DNA of 64,000 nucleotides from Chlamydoabsidia padenii (GCA_025330725.1 JAIWND010000052.1:62001-126000), one strand, 5' to 3'. Counted from the stretch's first letter, positions 10,466 through 22,268 are shown. Numbers and translations are program-made. Notes: a model not told the origin generated them from the sequence alone.

Positions 10466-11711
10466 ATGCCCAACAACATTACTTTTATCAACGAAAACGA
10501 AAACTTCTCCCGCGAGCAACAACAAGATACCCCTGTATCTTCTCCCGTTGCCACGCCAACCTCAGTTTCTGTGGTGCCCGAATCCGGTGCTGCTAGGCGC
10601 AGAGGAGGATGGACAGACGATCGGGAGCTTGGGATCATAACCGCTTACCTGGAGAACAGGCCATGTGCTGTGGCACATGGCCAAATAACTTTGGCTTGGG
10701 AACAGGTCATCGTTCACGTCAATTCAATCCGGTCGTGGAACCTGGCACCTCTGACAGTGGATGCAATCAAAAGGAAGGTGAGGTCGTAAATCGACTCAAA
10801 GGCCCCACAATTTCAGCAAGGTCCTAACGACCGGTTGTCAGGGGTCCACGTCGACCGATCTCTGCTGGATGCCATGATCTACCAATGCTGGCAATCTTTA
10901 TGTTTTATATGAACTATGTATGATAGCACAGACTAATGATTTATTTATATCATAGGAAAAGGCACATAGGGAAGCCACGAACGAGCAGCGCCGGGCCGAG
11001 ACTGAACGTCTTGCAAGACTGCGTCAGTTGGAGCAAAACATCGTTGCTGCTTCCACCTACTGTCGACCATTGAATGGTGATCTATTCCCGGATGTTCACC
11101 CCCCTCATAGTCGCCGTCGCCCTAGGTTCCCTCGCCCTCAAACCCAAGAAGAAGTAAAAATAGGAGGATCAGAAGAAGAAGATGAAGGAGAAAATGAAGA
11201 TGAAGGAGCAGTAGAAGAAGAAGCAAGAGAAGAAGAACAAGAAGAAAATGACAATGATCGCCGCCAAGCTCGTCGTATCTCATATGCCATGTCAAACCCA
11301 TGGGCTGCCACTGCACGTCTCAACCAGCGTATTGGTGATTTGGCGCGCCAAAACGAAGAGGCACACCGTGCTGAAGCGGCCGACCGGCAAAGAAATCACG
11401 ATGAACTGGTTGCCATCATGAGGACTGGTAACGACCATGCCTTAAAGACAGCCACCTTTTTGGAGGATATTGTTCGTCGGAACCAAGAATACCATCGTCA
11501 AACGGTTGAACTTTTTCAAAAGACGATGGAATCCCAAAACATGATGATGAGCATGATGATACAGCAAATGCAGCGCATGCCTGCCCCCGCCGTCTACCAA
11601 CCCCCTCACCATTACAACTTTCCCGCTCCCCCTCCTACTCAACCAATCTCCACCACAAACAACAAACACAGCCACAACCACAAAGACCTAGTAATTCAGG
11701 CAATTGATTAA
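10466..11711 (+). CDS. Myb/SANT-like DNA-binding protein of the Harbinger element
   Basis: Exons 10466-10777 and 10956-11711 (intron GTGAGG...ATAG) give an unbroken 355-aa protein. Residues about 47-104 (RRGGWTDDRELGIITAYLENR...AIKRKVR) form a trihelix/Myb-like module, with Trp spacing typical of the accessory protein that helps Harbinger transposases enter the nucleus and bind the element ends. A long acidic Glu-rich block (encoded at about 11145-11250), a charged helix (LNQRIGDLARQNEEAHRAEA) likely to form a coiled coil, and a Met/Pro/Gln-rich tail follow. It faces the transposase gene, and their 3' ends are about 80 bp apart. Unlike the transposase, this gene looks intact. Confidence 0.75.
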
Positions 11712-11791
11712 TAAAAAGTTCCTTTATTATTGTTATCATATTTTTTTTTAAAAAAAAGAGTGGGGTTCAAGTGTACTTCTTGCATAAACAT

Positions 11792-13305
11792 TTATTCCAC
11801 ACCAGGAATCCCATAGTCGCCTTGGTTAAGCACACTTCCAATATATTCTTCAGTAGAAGGCGGTGAGACACGAAAGCGACTTGTTGCTGGGGACCCATAC
11901 TGGCAGATGTGAATGTTTTTGAAGAAAGTGGCAATCACAAAAGAAGCCCAGGAAAAGAGTTGAATGTACGCATGGCATACTCAAACTTGATATGACTGAA
12001 GAAGATGGAAGTTTTTCCAATTTCTAAATTCCCATTCAACAGCCACACGTTGACTAGCCATCGCCCTGTTGATGTCTTGTCGGATTCCTACAGTGAAAAG
12101 GTGGTATAACATGGTTGTGTTAAAATTGCATGTCCTTTATTCATATTGTATAATAACTAAACTATACCCTATAAACTATAAACTATTATCTATTGTCGCT
12201 ACCTATCAACCCACTTACCTTGTTCGTTCCTTTCCTCTTCGGTTTCGGCATCCCTGTTGTTGATAAATGGGCGGATCAATTCCGCGGATTGGACATATGC
12301 AGGATCGCCATACAAGGCAAACCGACTGATGTACCGCTCCAGCAGTTCCCTGGTGTCCGTGCCGTTCGCGATCCGTTCATTGTGTTGTGTTCCTGGAAGA
12401 AGTCCCATCATGCTGACAGTGATACCATCAGGCGTCGTGATGGCCTGGTACTTCAGGCAATGGTAATGCTAGTCGAATACATATTAAAGAGTAAGTTAGA
12501 GGTAACATTATTGAGCATACACCACCTTGTTGTCACTTACTTTCCATCCGTTGTACATCAGGCGTTGTTCATCTTGTCGCAGATAAGGGCGGCACGTTGG
12601 CTGCATAGTGCCGTCGATAAAACCAACGACATCACGGACTTCACCGCCTAGTTACAATCAAAGACTTGTTAGTATATTGTGATTTTGTCCAATTTTTATA
12701 GTTATGCTCCTTACCAGTAGCCCTGATGCGGCCGCAAAACGGACCAAGTTTTCGGGGCGCATGTGATGAGTGTTGAACTTCAACCCGTGCTTGATTTTCC
12801 GGAATACCATCGACACCATCCCAGTCGTGATAAGAGATGCTGCCGAGCAGCTTGACAAGTTAAAAAATGTCGGATGTCCACCAATCTTGAAGGAAAGGCA
12901 AGGCGACGCAAAAGGACCGCCAGTCCAAATTCAGGAGTCACCTTGAAGGGGCGACCAGGAGTGCCAACATCAATGGTCTCGGGCAGGTCTATTGCGACAC
13001 ATATACGACGAATCTACATAAAATAAGGAACATAAAGACATTTCATTAGTACCAGTTAAGTACGCATGGATGACACTTACGTCGTTATGCGTGAATCGAA
13101 AGAATTCTTTACTTTCACTGCCGGTGAATCGTTGAATATCCAAGCGAGGATGTCGTAGCCGTATTCGAGGAAGTTGTAATGGTTGCTGGTGTTGGTGTTG
13201 GCCTTCGTCGTTAAGGTCTACTTGTCGTTCGTGAAAATCAAAGGCCATTTCAATTTCATGTAATTCACCTAAAAGTGAGAGCGTTTGATTATCCACAGTA
13301 TTCAT
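11792..13305 (-). pseudogene. PIF/Harbinger DDE transposase, damaged
   Basis: Read on the minus strand in pieces. The N-terminal part is 13305-13081. The exon from 13013 contains FGLAVLLRRLAFPSRLVDI, the conserved Harbinger region before the catalytic core. A later exon contains VVGFIDGTMQPTCRP with the first catalytic Asp, then TVSMMGLLPGTQHNER and LYGDPAYVQ with the second Asp. The C-terminal part ends at 11792 (PPSTEEYIG). The frame breaks at a short T run near 12860, the intron phases do not match near 12655-12710, and an in-frame TGA lies at about 11985. It is therefore probably inactive. It is the usual partner of the Myb-like protein. Confidence 0.8.
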
Positions 13306-13345
13306 TGACACAGTATTGAGTTTACTGAGAAGAGAAAGAAAAAAG

Positions 13346-13383
<38 letters not shown>
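13346..13383 (+). repeat. Poly(A) tract, 38 bp
   Basis: Lies in the presumed 5' flank of the Harbinger transposase, preceded by GAAAGAAAAAAG. Confidence 0.85.
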
Positions 13384-13385
<2 letters not shown>

Positions 13386-13534
13386 GGGAAGGGCGGCTCT
13401 TTAAAAATATATTGTCGTGAGTAAAGTAAGAGTCCAGTTCCGTTTTCAGGTAATCAAAAAGTGCGGTGAGTCGAATGGAAGGGCGGCGGTTCAACGTTAG
13501 TCTACAAACCTTAAATCTTACCTTTTTCCGCTCT

Positions 13535-13565
13535 AATCAAATTTTGACTAATACACAAAGTCTCT
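13535..13565 (-). repeat. Harbinger terminal inverted repeat, right
   Basis: Partner of 10178-10208. Confidence 0.85.
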
Positions 13566-13616
13566 AGTTATCTCGTTTTTCATCTTTTATAAACAAATAC
13601 ACATTCCCCCCCCCCT
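13566..13616 (-). mobile_element. Displaced 5' end of the Tc1 relic
   Basis: Beyond the Harbinger end, the minus strand reads ATG then K-N-E-I, which would precede V-G-L-Q at 10177 as in the Tc1 N-terminal motif IVGLxxAG. A G-rich block (complement of 13601-13612) resembles the G run of the Tc1 terminus at 8984. The match is weak but in the expected place. Confidence 0.45.
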
Positions 13617-13736
13617 ACATTCTCATCAGAACTGAATTACTATGAAACGAGGGTTTATTTTATATAAGTAAGATAATATAATAGATGAATAGAATATATA
13701 AGAAAAGTAGATGAATAAATATAAAAGTCAAAATTG

Positions 13737-16710
13737 TTATTGGGAAGAAGCCACTTTACCATCGAATTCCAAAACCCCAGTGATCCAACCGCCTGCCATT
13801 TTAAACACGGTAGAAGAACCTTGAATCTTTGAAAACCGTAAAGCCAGCACCCTTCCAAGTTGCTGTTGCTGTTGTTGTTGTTGCTTTGGTGGGGAAGGAG
13901 CAACCAAAGTTTCCAAAGTTATGGTAAAAACCGCCACGCCATCCTTTTTTTGTTGTTTCCTTATTTCTTCTTCCTCGACTGTGTTGTGTTTGTTACTGTT
14001 ACTACGTTGAAAAAAGGAAGTTGTCATGGATGATGTGAAATGAGAAATCAAAGGGAGTTGAAATCGTCCTGAAGATGCATTGGTGGGGTAAGTCCCACCA
14101 CCACCCAAAATGAGTTCTTCGTAACTTTGACTACGTTGGGTTGAAGTCGAAGTTGAAGAACGTTGAGTTGATGCAGTCGAGTTTTTACTTGATCGACGTT
14201 GTAAAGACTGTTGTTGTTGTTGCTGTTGCTGTTGTTGTGGTGGTGGTGGTGATGACGAAGATGTTGATGAAGGTGAATCTCGTAAAGTTAAAACACAAAC
14301 CAATCGTTTAGGTCCATCTTGATAATAAGTGATTCCCATTAATTGACATGTTTTTTTAAGTAGTTCCATGCATTCCTTTTCAAGTTGAGTATCTGTTGAG
14401 GACACATGAGGATGCGGATGATGGTATTGCTTATGATACTGTTGCAGCTTCTGATGATGTTGATAATTATTACTGTTCATATAATGATTTTGTTGGCAAG
14501 ATGAAGAAGAATCCAAGGGCTCGTCGATAGAACCTGATGTAGTGATACTTGACAGAGTCAATGAAGGAAGTGTTGGTTCTTGACATACCAAAGTCCTACT
14601 CATTAATTCTTCATGCTGCTGCTGCTGTTGCTCAGTTTGAGGTCTTGACGGAAGGTATGAGGAAGGTGAGCCAGTATTCGTAACAATGACAGGGTGAGCT
14701 ATGGTGGCTAAGGAAGGTTCATCCACACGGAAATAATAGACTTGATCTTGTAAACGTTGCATTATCTGAGCCCACGAAAATAGCCTACTGTTATTTTCCT
14801 TTGTCTTTGTTGCTGGAGAAGAAGTCGTCGATGAAGTCGTTGTCGCAGAAGATGAAAAAGAAGCAAGAGTGGGCTTGGATTGTGATAGTGATGATGATGA
14901 TGATGATGCTAAAGTGGATTTGAGATGTAGTAGTTGCTGAGACCGCACGGTAAACATTTTATGCCATTTCTCGGTAGATTTCAATCCCATTCTGTTGGTT
15001 TTTCGTCGAATCAATTGTAAGAGTTCAGATCGATAAGATTCAACATTATTAATATGTTGATCATATTTATGAACTTTTGCATTTGTATTGAGTTGTCCAC
15101 CACTTGAGTTATCATTATTTATGACGGTAGGGACTTCCAAAGAGTTGGAAGAAGAAGAAACTTTGGTCGGAGTTGATGCTGATGAATCGAGTGAAACAGT
15201 TGTGAAGTAAGTTGAGGTATTGATAGGATGATAAATGAGTGTGCGTTTAACCCGAGGTTGTTCTTGCTCTAATGATTTCATCAATTGCCTACGAGTCCTT
15301 CTTTCTTTATCCTTTGCAGTCAATTCACTTCCTACATCTCCATACTGCTGTTGCTGTTGGGTCTGGATCAAATCATCATAAATAGTAGGTGATTCTAAAG
15401 GACAAGGAAGTTCACCATTCTTATTCAACCATGGGTCATTGTGTAGTGCGTGGCGGACCGTCATCCGCCGATTTCGATCTATTTGAAGACATTTCAGAAT
15501 CGTGGTTTGAAGTGCTGGACTAAGTGAGGCAGGCATTGGAAAATTACAACTACAAACATCACGTTTTAATTCCCCAACCGCTTTTTTTTTTTTTTTTTTT
15601 CAAAAACAAAAAAAAAACAAAAGAACAAAGATCAAAAGAACAAAAGAACAAACAAAAAAGTGTTTAAGTATAATTAAATGAAAGGGAAAAAAAAACTTAC
15701 TGTGGGCATGCGAAAACGGTTCAAATCCAGCTGTCATTCGAAACAAAGCGATACCGAGGCACCAACAATCGACTTCAGGACCATAATATTTGCGATTACT
15801 GATAATTTCAGGACTATAATACAACATAGACCCACAGATGGTACGTAATCGTTGGAGTCCAAACCGATTTCCCAGTCCAAAATCTGCCAATTTTAAAACG
15901 GGCACTTCGAATTCCTTCCCATCATCGCCCATCACTTTGCGCCGTTGATCTTTTGAAATTAAGATGTTGGGAGTCTTCAAATCACGATGTACAATCCAAT
16001 GGCGATGACATGTATGAATGGCTTGAATTAATTGCCGAAACAAGTGACGTGCTTCGGTTTCGGATAACACCCCACCACGTTGTTGTAAATATTCATCTAG
16101 ATTTTGGCCAGCCACGTATTCCATCACCAAGAACAGTGAATCACACGTTTCAAAGGTTTCATATAATTTGACGATATTAGGATGATCTAGTAGTTCCATC
16201 AGGTGGATTTCCCGAACTAGACGGGACATTACTCGGTAATCATGAGCTTGTTTATCGATGACCTTTTTTGCGTACAAAAAAAAAAAGGATTAGTTTCAAA
16301 ACAAACTCCGGCCGTAAACTCACCTTGATGGCCACCAGTTGTCTTGTTTCCCTATGTTTTGCTAGTATTACTCTACTAAATTTCCCATTACCCAGAGTAT
16401 GTATAAATTGATAAGGACCGATACCATTCAATAGCAAATCATGATTGGTATGTTTAGTTGTTGTTGTTGTTGTTGTGTTAGCATTAGCTGCAGTGCCGTT
16501 TGAGGATCTTGGTTTATTGGGTATTGGCGTCGATGTCCTGATTGAGGTTACACCACCATTTTTTGAAAGAGTGATATCTTGTGGGCTCGTTTCATTGTTG
16601 GCTGAAGTGATGATCAGAGGAGGCCGCTGTTGATGCTTTTTATTGGTTGAAGATGATGGTTTTGACGAAAATGTATGCTTCAATGATAAAGACAAGGCCT
16701 TTATCGTCAT
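13737..16710 (-). CDS. CAMK-group Ser/Thr protein kinase, KIN1/MARK-like
   Basis: Exons 16710-16324, 16262-15701 and 15580-13737 give 930 aa. The kinase domain spans about residues 98-390: glycine loop LGNGKFSRV (106-114), catalytic Lys129 in VAIK, HRDLKTPN with Asp223, and DFG at 256-258. The activation region runs GSMLYYSPEIISN, followed by PMPASLSPALQ...RMTVRHALHNDPWL. A long linker rich in Ser, Gln and His follows. The end (VLALRFSKIQGSSTVFKMAGG) resembles a KA1 domain, which binds acidic membranes and restrains KIN1/MARK kinases. Such kinases act in polarity, exocytosis and wall integrity. Intron 1 splits the gene directly after the catalytic Lys. Gln runs in the tail may vary in length between strains. 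Confidence 0.85.
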
Positions 16711-17372
16711 TATAAGGAGGAGAGCAGGGAAGTGAAAAAAAAAAATGGAGAAAGAAAGAAAAGGAGATGTTATTGTTATTGTTGTTGTTATGAAGCGTGT
16801 ATTTTATATACACAGTTGAGGAGTTTAAGGGGACTCCTATAATGTGGCAAAACCATCTTTTTGATCCCGAAAAAAAACAAAACAAATAGGCATATATACT
16901 GTATAGCATAAACAGTGGTGCAGGAGCTAAAATGCTCTAGCTCTACTTCCTTTAGGTCAATTTTGGATTTTCTTTTTCTTCTTTCTATTGTGGGGCAAAA
17001 GTGGAATAAAATGCATAGCTCCACGTGGCAAGGAATGCATATAGATCATCTTTACTATTACGAAACACTTTCCCTTGATTTCACTTTATTTGTACAAGAA
17101 ATCCCCTCCTTCTTTATTTAGTGTGTGTAACATTTCACTTGTTTTCTCCACCCAATGATCTTCTGTTTATCCGATACATACACTCTACCAGGGAAAAAGA
17201 CAACGTTTGTGTATGTATGTAGAGATGATGGAGTGTTTTATGCAAGTCCATCAACTTTATTATCGTAGTAACAGTAAATAAATAAATAGATTAGAAAAAA
17301 AGGGAGGGAACAAAAACATAGATTGAGTGTTTAAGAGTCGTAGAGTATGAAGAGAGAGAGAGTCGTTTTTTT
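16711..17372. other. Spacer: kinase promoter and downstream region of the GPI-protein gene
   Basis: No gene found. A short GTT/ATT microsatellite is at about 16765-16790. Confidence 0.5.
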
Positions 17373-18324
17373 TTACAAAGCCATGGCCAAGGCTGACAAA
17401 CCAGCAGCAGCAACAGCGATCATACTGATAGAAGAACAGGATGAAGCACCATTGGTAGAGGTAGAGGAAGCACTAGTGGAGGTGCTGGTGCTGTTGGTTT
17501 TGCCGGTGGTGACAGTAGAAGCGGTGGTGTTACCAGCGGCATTAGTAACAGAGCTGGAAGCGACAGGGGCAGCACCAGCTGGAAATAGAAGATAGTTAAG
17601 CATATTTGATTATTTGCTCACTCACTTGAGAGAAAACTTACAGGCAAGTTGGAGAGGTTTGGCAGCACCTTTACCAACAAAGTTGAAGACACCAGAATAA
17701 GCCCAAGTGGAAGAAGCAGATTGCCCGATACGGATAGAGTATTTACCAGCAGCAAAATCATTCAAAGGATAAATCTGAGAAGAAGAAAAAGTGAGCACAT
17801 CAGAAAAAAAAATGCAATTCTGATCATAAAATTAACCTTCAGGAACTTACATCAAAAGATCCAGAGGAACAATCAGCAGGTAATTTGGGATCAGTCACAT
17901 AGGCAACCAAGCTGTGTACAACATAAAATTATGAAAAAAATTGCTTTTAGTTGACTCCTTACCAATAAACTCCTTTTTTTTTCTGTCAATTATTACTTTG
18001 CATTGGTACTGTTTCCATTCAAAAGTTGGATTTCACATTTTTGAGTCAAATCAGCACCTGTCGCTTTCCAAGTAATGTTACCATGACCACCAGAGTTCTA
18101 TCAAATTAAGGCTAGTGAGTAATTTTCTTTCCGCATCACCAGCATTTTGCGTTTTTTACCCAGGTGGTATCGGCCCATGGAGTAACGATCTAATACAGTT
18201 TATAAGGTTCTTTCTTTTGTAAAATTTCTTTTCTTCTGTATACAGTATAACTTACAGTGACAGCAGCTTGAGCAACAGTAGCAATAGCAAAGGTGGTAAT
18301 CGTAATAGCAGTGAACTTCATCAT
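17373..18324 (-). CDS. Kre9/Knh1-like Ser/Thr-rich GPI-anchored cell-surface protein
   Basis: Six small exons (18324-18256, 18189-18160, 18097-17997, 17911-17851, 17774-17642, 17578-17373) sum to 600 nt, 199 aa. A signal peptide (MMKFTAITITTFAIATVAQA) is encoded by exon 1. Residues about 21-120 form the Ig-like Kre9/KNH domain: VTPWADTTWNSGGHGNITWK, then PADCSSGSFDIYPLNDFAAGKYSIRIG and ending SGVFNFVG. The C-terminal ~65 residues are Ser/Thr/Asn-rich, and end in SSISMIAVAAAGLSALAMAL, a hydrophobic tail after small residues typical of GPI attachment. Proteins of this family lie at the plasma membrane or wall and are linked to glucan assembly. Its exact role is not known. Confidence 0.88.
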
Positions 18325-19097
18325 CTATGGTGTTAAGTAAGGAAAGTAATGGGTGGTTGGAAGAAAAAGAGGAAAAGTGAGGAAAAGAAAAGAAAAGAAA
18401 AGAAGAAGAAGAAAAAGGTGATTTAAATAACGTTAATAGGAGAGCCGAGAAGAGGAGATGTCTCTCCAATTATCCCTTTTTACCTTTGAAAAACTTTTTT
18501 TTAATATTGCGAGAATGGAAGTTGAATCATCGTGCCACAAAGAAGCTCATGAAGTCAAGAAAGGGTTTATCTTTTTTTAATGTCATGTCATACAGTCGGA
18601 TGTTCAAACTTTCTAAATATATACAACTCCGTCGTCCATCACCCTTCCCCTTTGTTTTTTGAAAACATGCACTGTTGTATCAAAGTGACAGGTGTCGTTA
18701 CAAAGGTGATCGTCAATTCTCAAGTGAAAATTTGTTGTTTTTTCTTTTTATCGATATGATAAAGATTGCCCCGAGAAATGGTCATGAAACAAGTTAATGT
18801 CACACATATGAAAAGCGGAATATGGACAAAACCACCGCTTCCAAAATGTGCTTTTGTACTTCATGTCACCAAAAAGACAAAAGAGAGAGAAATCAGGAAA
18901 AAGGGAGATACAGAGAGCGTCCTTCATACACGTGCTTTAATTCTGTATTCAGCATATTACCTCTCCCCCTTCATTTGCTTACTGATCGCATGATTTCCCC
19001 ATATCGCCCTCCATGTCTGTCTTTCATGCATGAAAATTTGAAGCGCCGGCCTTATGTCCTCGACAAAAGTTGTGAAGGATCATCTCTATCCACTGAT

Positions 19098-19155
<58 letters not shown>

Positions 19156-19192
19156 AATACGATTTATTAGGTGACATGTCTGCCCATTAGAA
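18325..19192. other. Spacer with purine repeats and poly(A) tract
   Basis: Promoter of the GPI-protein gene, with an AAGA-rich purine run at 18360-18420. No other gene is supported. Confidence 0.5.
19101..19151 (+). repeat. Poly(A) tract, 51 bp
   Basis: An uninterrupted A run about 40 bp beyond the stop codon of the unrecognised gene ending at 19193. Confidence 0.9.
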
Positions 19193-21156
19193 CTAAATTA
19201 AAGTATCTAAAAGACAATCAATCCGCTGCTCCCAAGCAAAACACGGATCTTGACATTGTTTCGCCCACAAAGTAACTTGTCGGCGCCAATTGGTAGCGAA
19301 GCTATCATCCAGAAGAGCAAATAGAATAACATCATCAAGATCATCGTAACCCGTGATAACAAGGGATGTACCTTGGTGAGAAGTAGAGTCAAAACGAATT
19401 GTTGATATCTTCAAGATACTTTGATAGTATTGTTTGATCAAAAACAAGTGAAGGTAGATACTTTCCCAGTTGATTCGATCAGGTTTGGTCTTGGTAAAAG
19501 CAACAACCCATCTTTTGAAAAGACTTGAAGTTTGTTCGGATGTGATGTTATTTTCCCATTTAATATAATGGTACTCCTTTGGTACAGTAGACCAGTCAGC
19601 TTCTTTGAAACCATATTGGCATAATTGGACAATGAACGTATCAAAGTAAATGCACTAGAGAGAGAAAGGAAAATCGCTTAAAGTAAAAAGGATGGAGAAA
19701 ATTCACAGGTAGATTTACCTCGAGGAGGTCGATAAAACAATTTATGCCTTTGTCTATGGACTTTCTGAATATCTGTTCAGCTAAAGTGGCACCGGCAATC
19801 AGTCCTTCGTATTGAGAAATGGCAATTATCTATAGGGGAAGGAAATTTAAGAATATCATAGATAGATTATTTTTTTTTTGTTGGTTTGTTTCGGTCGGTC
19901 TTTACCAGATTCAGTAACCGTCCTGACATTTCCTTTTGTAGAGTGATTATGTCCGGAAGAGAGGGTTTCATGTTGTGGAAAGGAAGAAGTAAAATGTCAA
20001 TGTATCTTCCAAACTGATCCCATTTTCCTTCGACGTTTTTTTGTAATGTCTTTAAAAAGATAGTTTTTTTGACACTGGAAGAGTTGTCTGAAGAAAGAAA
20101 GAAAAACGTCATGTCTCGTGAATTGATTCATTCTTTGTTATAAACTTGCCTTTTTTCGATCGAAAATCTTCTTCCAACAAAGCCACTAAAATATCCAATA
20201 CATGATTATATGACTAGTAGGGGAAAATGTGAGTTGATCGATGCACTGATTGATCATTTATTACCTTGGCTTGAAGGATATCTGTTGTTCTAGTGAAACA
20301 TTGGGCGGCAAAATCCCATAAATCTTTGAAGGCTTTGAATCCACGAAAAGGAAATTCTTCAGTACGCGTAGCATCATCATTATCCTCACCACCACTGTCT
20401 TTTGTAGAATTATTATTGGCTTTGGTGGGTGAATCGTTCGAAATGCTCCAATATTGTAGATGCCTTTGTTCATTAGGCACTCCCAGGTGGAATTGATCAA
20501 ATGTATCCCATATCCCAGCGAATAAATCACTTCCAAACATATTGAATACGTTCAGTAGCAAATCATGGGCTTTCTCAATTAAGATCCAATCTTCCTTAAA
20601 TTGATATTGATTGTTTGCGTCCCTCTCTTTCAGCAGTAGATCCAGTACAGTTTGTAAGATGGCCCTATCAAAAGAGTAGAATTATTATCATTATTATTAC
20701 AAGGAGCATAGATCTTTACGTAGTGGGTTTTTCATTTGATATCATGGCTGTTTCAATGAGATCAAATGCACCAATATCTAACGGTAGGATGTTATAAGTC
20801 TAAAAGCAAATTGTCTGAACTTGAGCACTCACTACAATTAACTTCGAAATAATCCATCACCATATTATGAACATTGTCATTCATGTTGGATAAATTTCCA
20901 ACTGGTGAAGATTTCACTGAAGAAAGATGTGGATTGCAATATCGGTAGAGTTCGACACATGATGGGTCCATTGAAAGCATGTGCTGAGCTAAGATGTTTT
21001 CTGTTATATCATACTCTGGTGTTTTTACAATAAACCACGAACGATTATCCTACAGGTGAGTGAAAGAAAAGTCAGGGAAGATTCTCAGATAGAAAGAGAA
21101 GGAAAGAGAGAATAAAATTTTCATACCAAATCGATATAGTGGTCAGATATGACCAT
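19193..21156 (-). CDS. Unrecognised 507-aa protein
   Basis: Eight exons (21156-21127, 21049-20833, 20777-20720, 20664-20265, 20213-20150, 20087-19906, 19829-19719, 19654-19193) sum to 1524 nt with all phases matching, which strongly supports a real gene. The product is mostly helical with no signal peptide or membrane segment. Recurrent features are Trp/Phe-rich helices (DLFAGIWDTFDQFHLGV, FKAFKDLWDFAAQCF, WRRQVTLWAKQCQDPCFAW) and an Asn/Ser/Asp-rich loop. It may be an alpha-solenoid scaffold, but I recognise no family. The fifth intron appears to use a rare GC-AG donor (GCAAGT at 20149). The gene diverges from the Aladin-like gene across the foldback element. Confidence 0.7.
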
Positions 21157-21283
21157 GGTGATTCTTACTCCGGGAAATGCTGCGCGCAAGGGTAGATTCG
21201 CAAGGGCAATTACCGACTTCATATGGACAAATATTTATATTTTTGGAGTCGACGTTTAAAAAAAATACCCAGACTTATTGTAG

Positions 21284-21711
21284 TACAGTCCCTCCCAAAA
21301 TAAACAGGACACTCCGAAAAATGATTTCCATTTTTGGACTTTTTCTTTTTTGTTTTGCATTTTACTCAATATATAGAGAGATAATCGTGCCCCAAATTAA
21401 ACACGAATAAAGATATATTTATTGCCTTCCAATTGATACAAAAAGGAAAAAAATCGGTAAATGAAATCGAAATCTAGCATTGGGCTTTCACCATCAGGTA
21501 CTTTGACCAAGTGTTTTTTGAACACATTGCTAAGAACTTGAAAATATCATTGAAAGTGTTTCGCTTTATTTGATATAAATACTCTCCAAAGCATTCCTAA
21601 TGAATTATGCCAGCTATTCATTAGCTGTACCTGTCTGTGCCTTCTTCTAGACGATGATTTTCATCAGGCCCTGAGATTCTCGATTTGGTAAAATCGACCG
21701 ACTGGACATAC
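21284..21711 (+). repeat. Foldback arm, left
   Basis: Starts TACAGTCCCTCCC and ends CCGACTGGACATAC. Confidence 0.92.
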
Positions 21712-21840
21712 AGACCATTTCTCGACTTCATGAATAGTTTTGTAAATGCTCTTTCCAATGAAAAATAAAGCCCGTATCTGTAGGAGCAAGCCATGAAAAG
21801 CCCAGAAGAAAAAATGTGATCTGAAGTGGACAAATGACTA

Positions 21841-22268
21841 GTATGTCCAGTCGGTCGATTTTACCAAATCGAGAATCTCAGGGCCTGATGAAAATCATCG
21901 TCTAGAAGAAGGCACAGACAGGTACAGCTAATGAATAGCTGGCATAATTCATTAGGAATGCTTTGGAGAGTATTTATATCAAATAAAGCGAAACACTTTC
22001 AATGATATTTTCAAGTTCTTAGCAATGTGTTCAAAAAACACTTGGTCAAAGTACCTGATGGTGAAAGCCCAATGCTAGATTTCGATTTCATTTACCGATT
22101 TTTTTCATTTTTGTATCAATTGGAAGGTAATAAACATATCTTTATTCATGTTTAATTTGGGGCACGATTATCTCTCTATATATTGAGTAAAATGCAAACA
22201 AAAAAGAAAAAGTCCAAAAATGGAAATCATTTTTCGGAGTGTCCTGTTTATTTTGGTAGGGGACTGTA
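21841..22268 (-). repeat. Foldback arm, right
   Basis: Inverse copy of the left arm with a handful of substitutions and a one-base shift near the outer end. Confidence 0.92.

Larger units (their letters stand above)
10178..13565. mobile_element. PIF/Harbinger element with two convergent genes
   Basis: Inverted repeats 10178-10208 and 13535-13565 (AGAGACTTTG...) match at 29 of 31 positions. Between them lie a Myb/trihelix-like DNA-binding protein gene on the plus strand and a Harbinger DDE transposase on the minus strand, the two-gene layout known for PIF/Harbinger. The element is nested in the Tc1 relic. I could not confirm a clean 3-bp target duplication. Confidence 0.85.
21284..22268. mobile_element. 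Foldback element with two 428-bp inverted arms
   Basis: Left arm 21284-21711 and right arm 21841-22268 are inverted copies that I estimate at about 98-99% identical, separated by a 129-bp loop. The outer ends read TACAGTCCC..., with TA at both borders, as for Tc1/mariner-type elements. No long reading frame is present, so it is non-autonomous. It lies between two divergently transcribed genes. Confidence 0.92.

Noticed and set aside
18766..19157. Short plus-strand frames upstream of the GPI-protein gene
   Set aside because: They run into the poly(A) tract as Lys repeats and lack any conserved feature.
19193..21156. Assignment of the unrecognised gene to the SEN1 N-terminal family
   Set aside because: Only a vague similarity of helical Trp-rich segments, and there is no helicase domain downstream.
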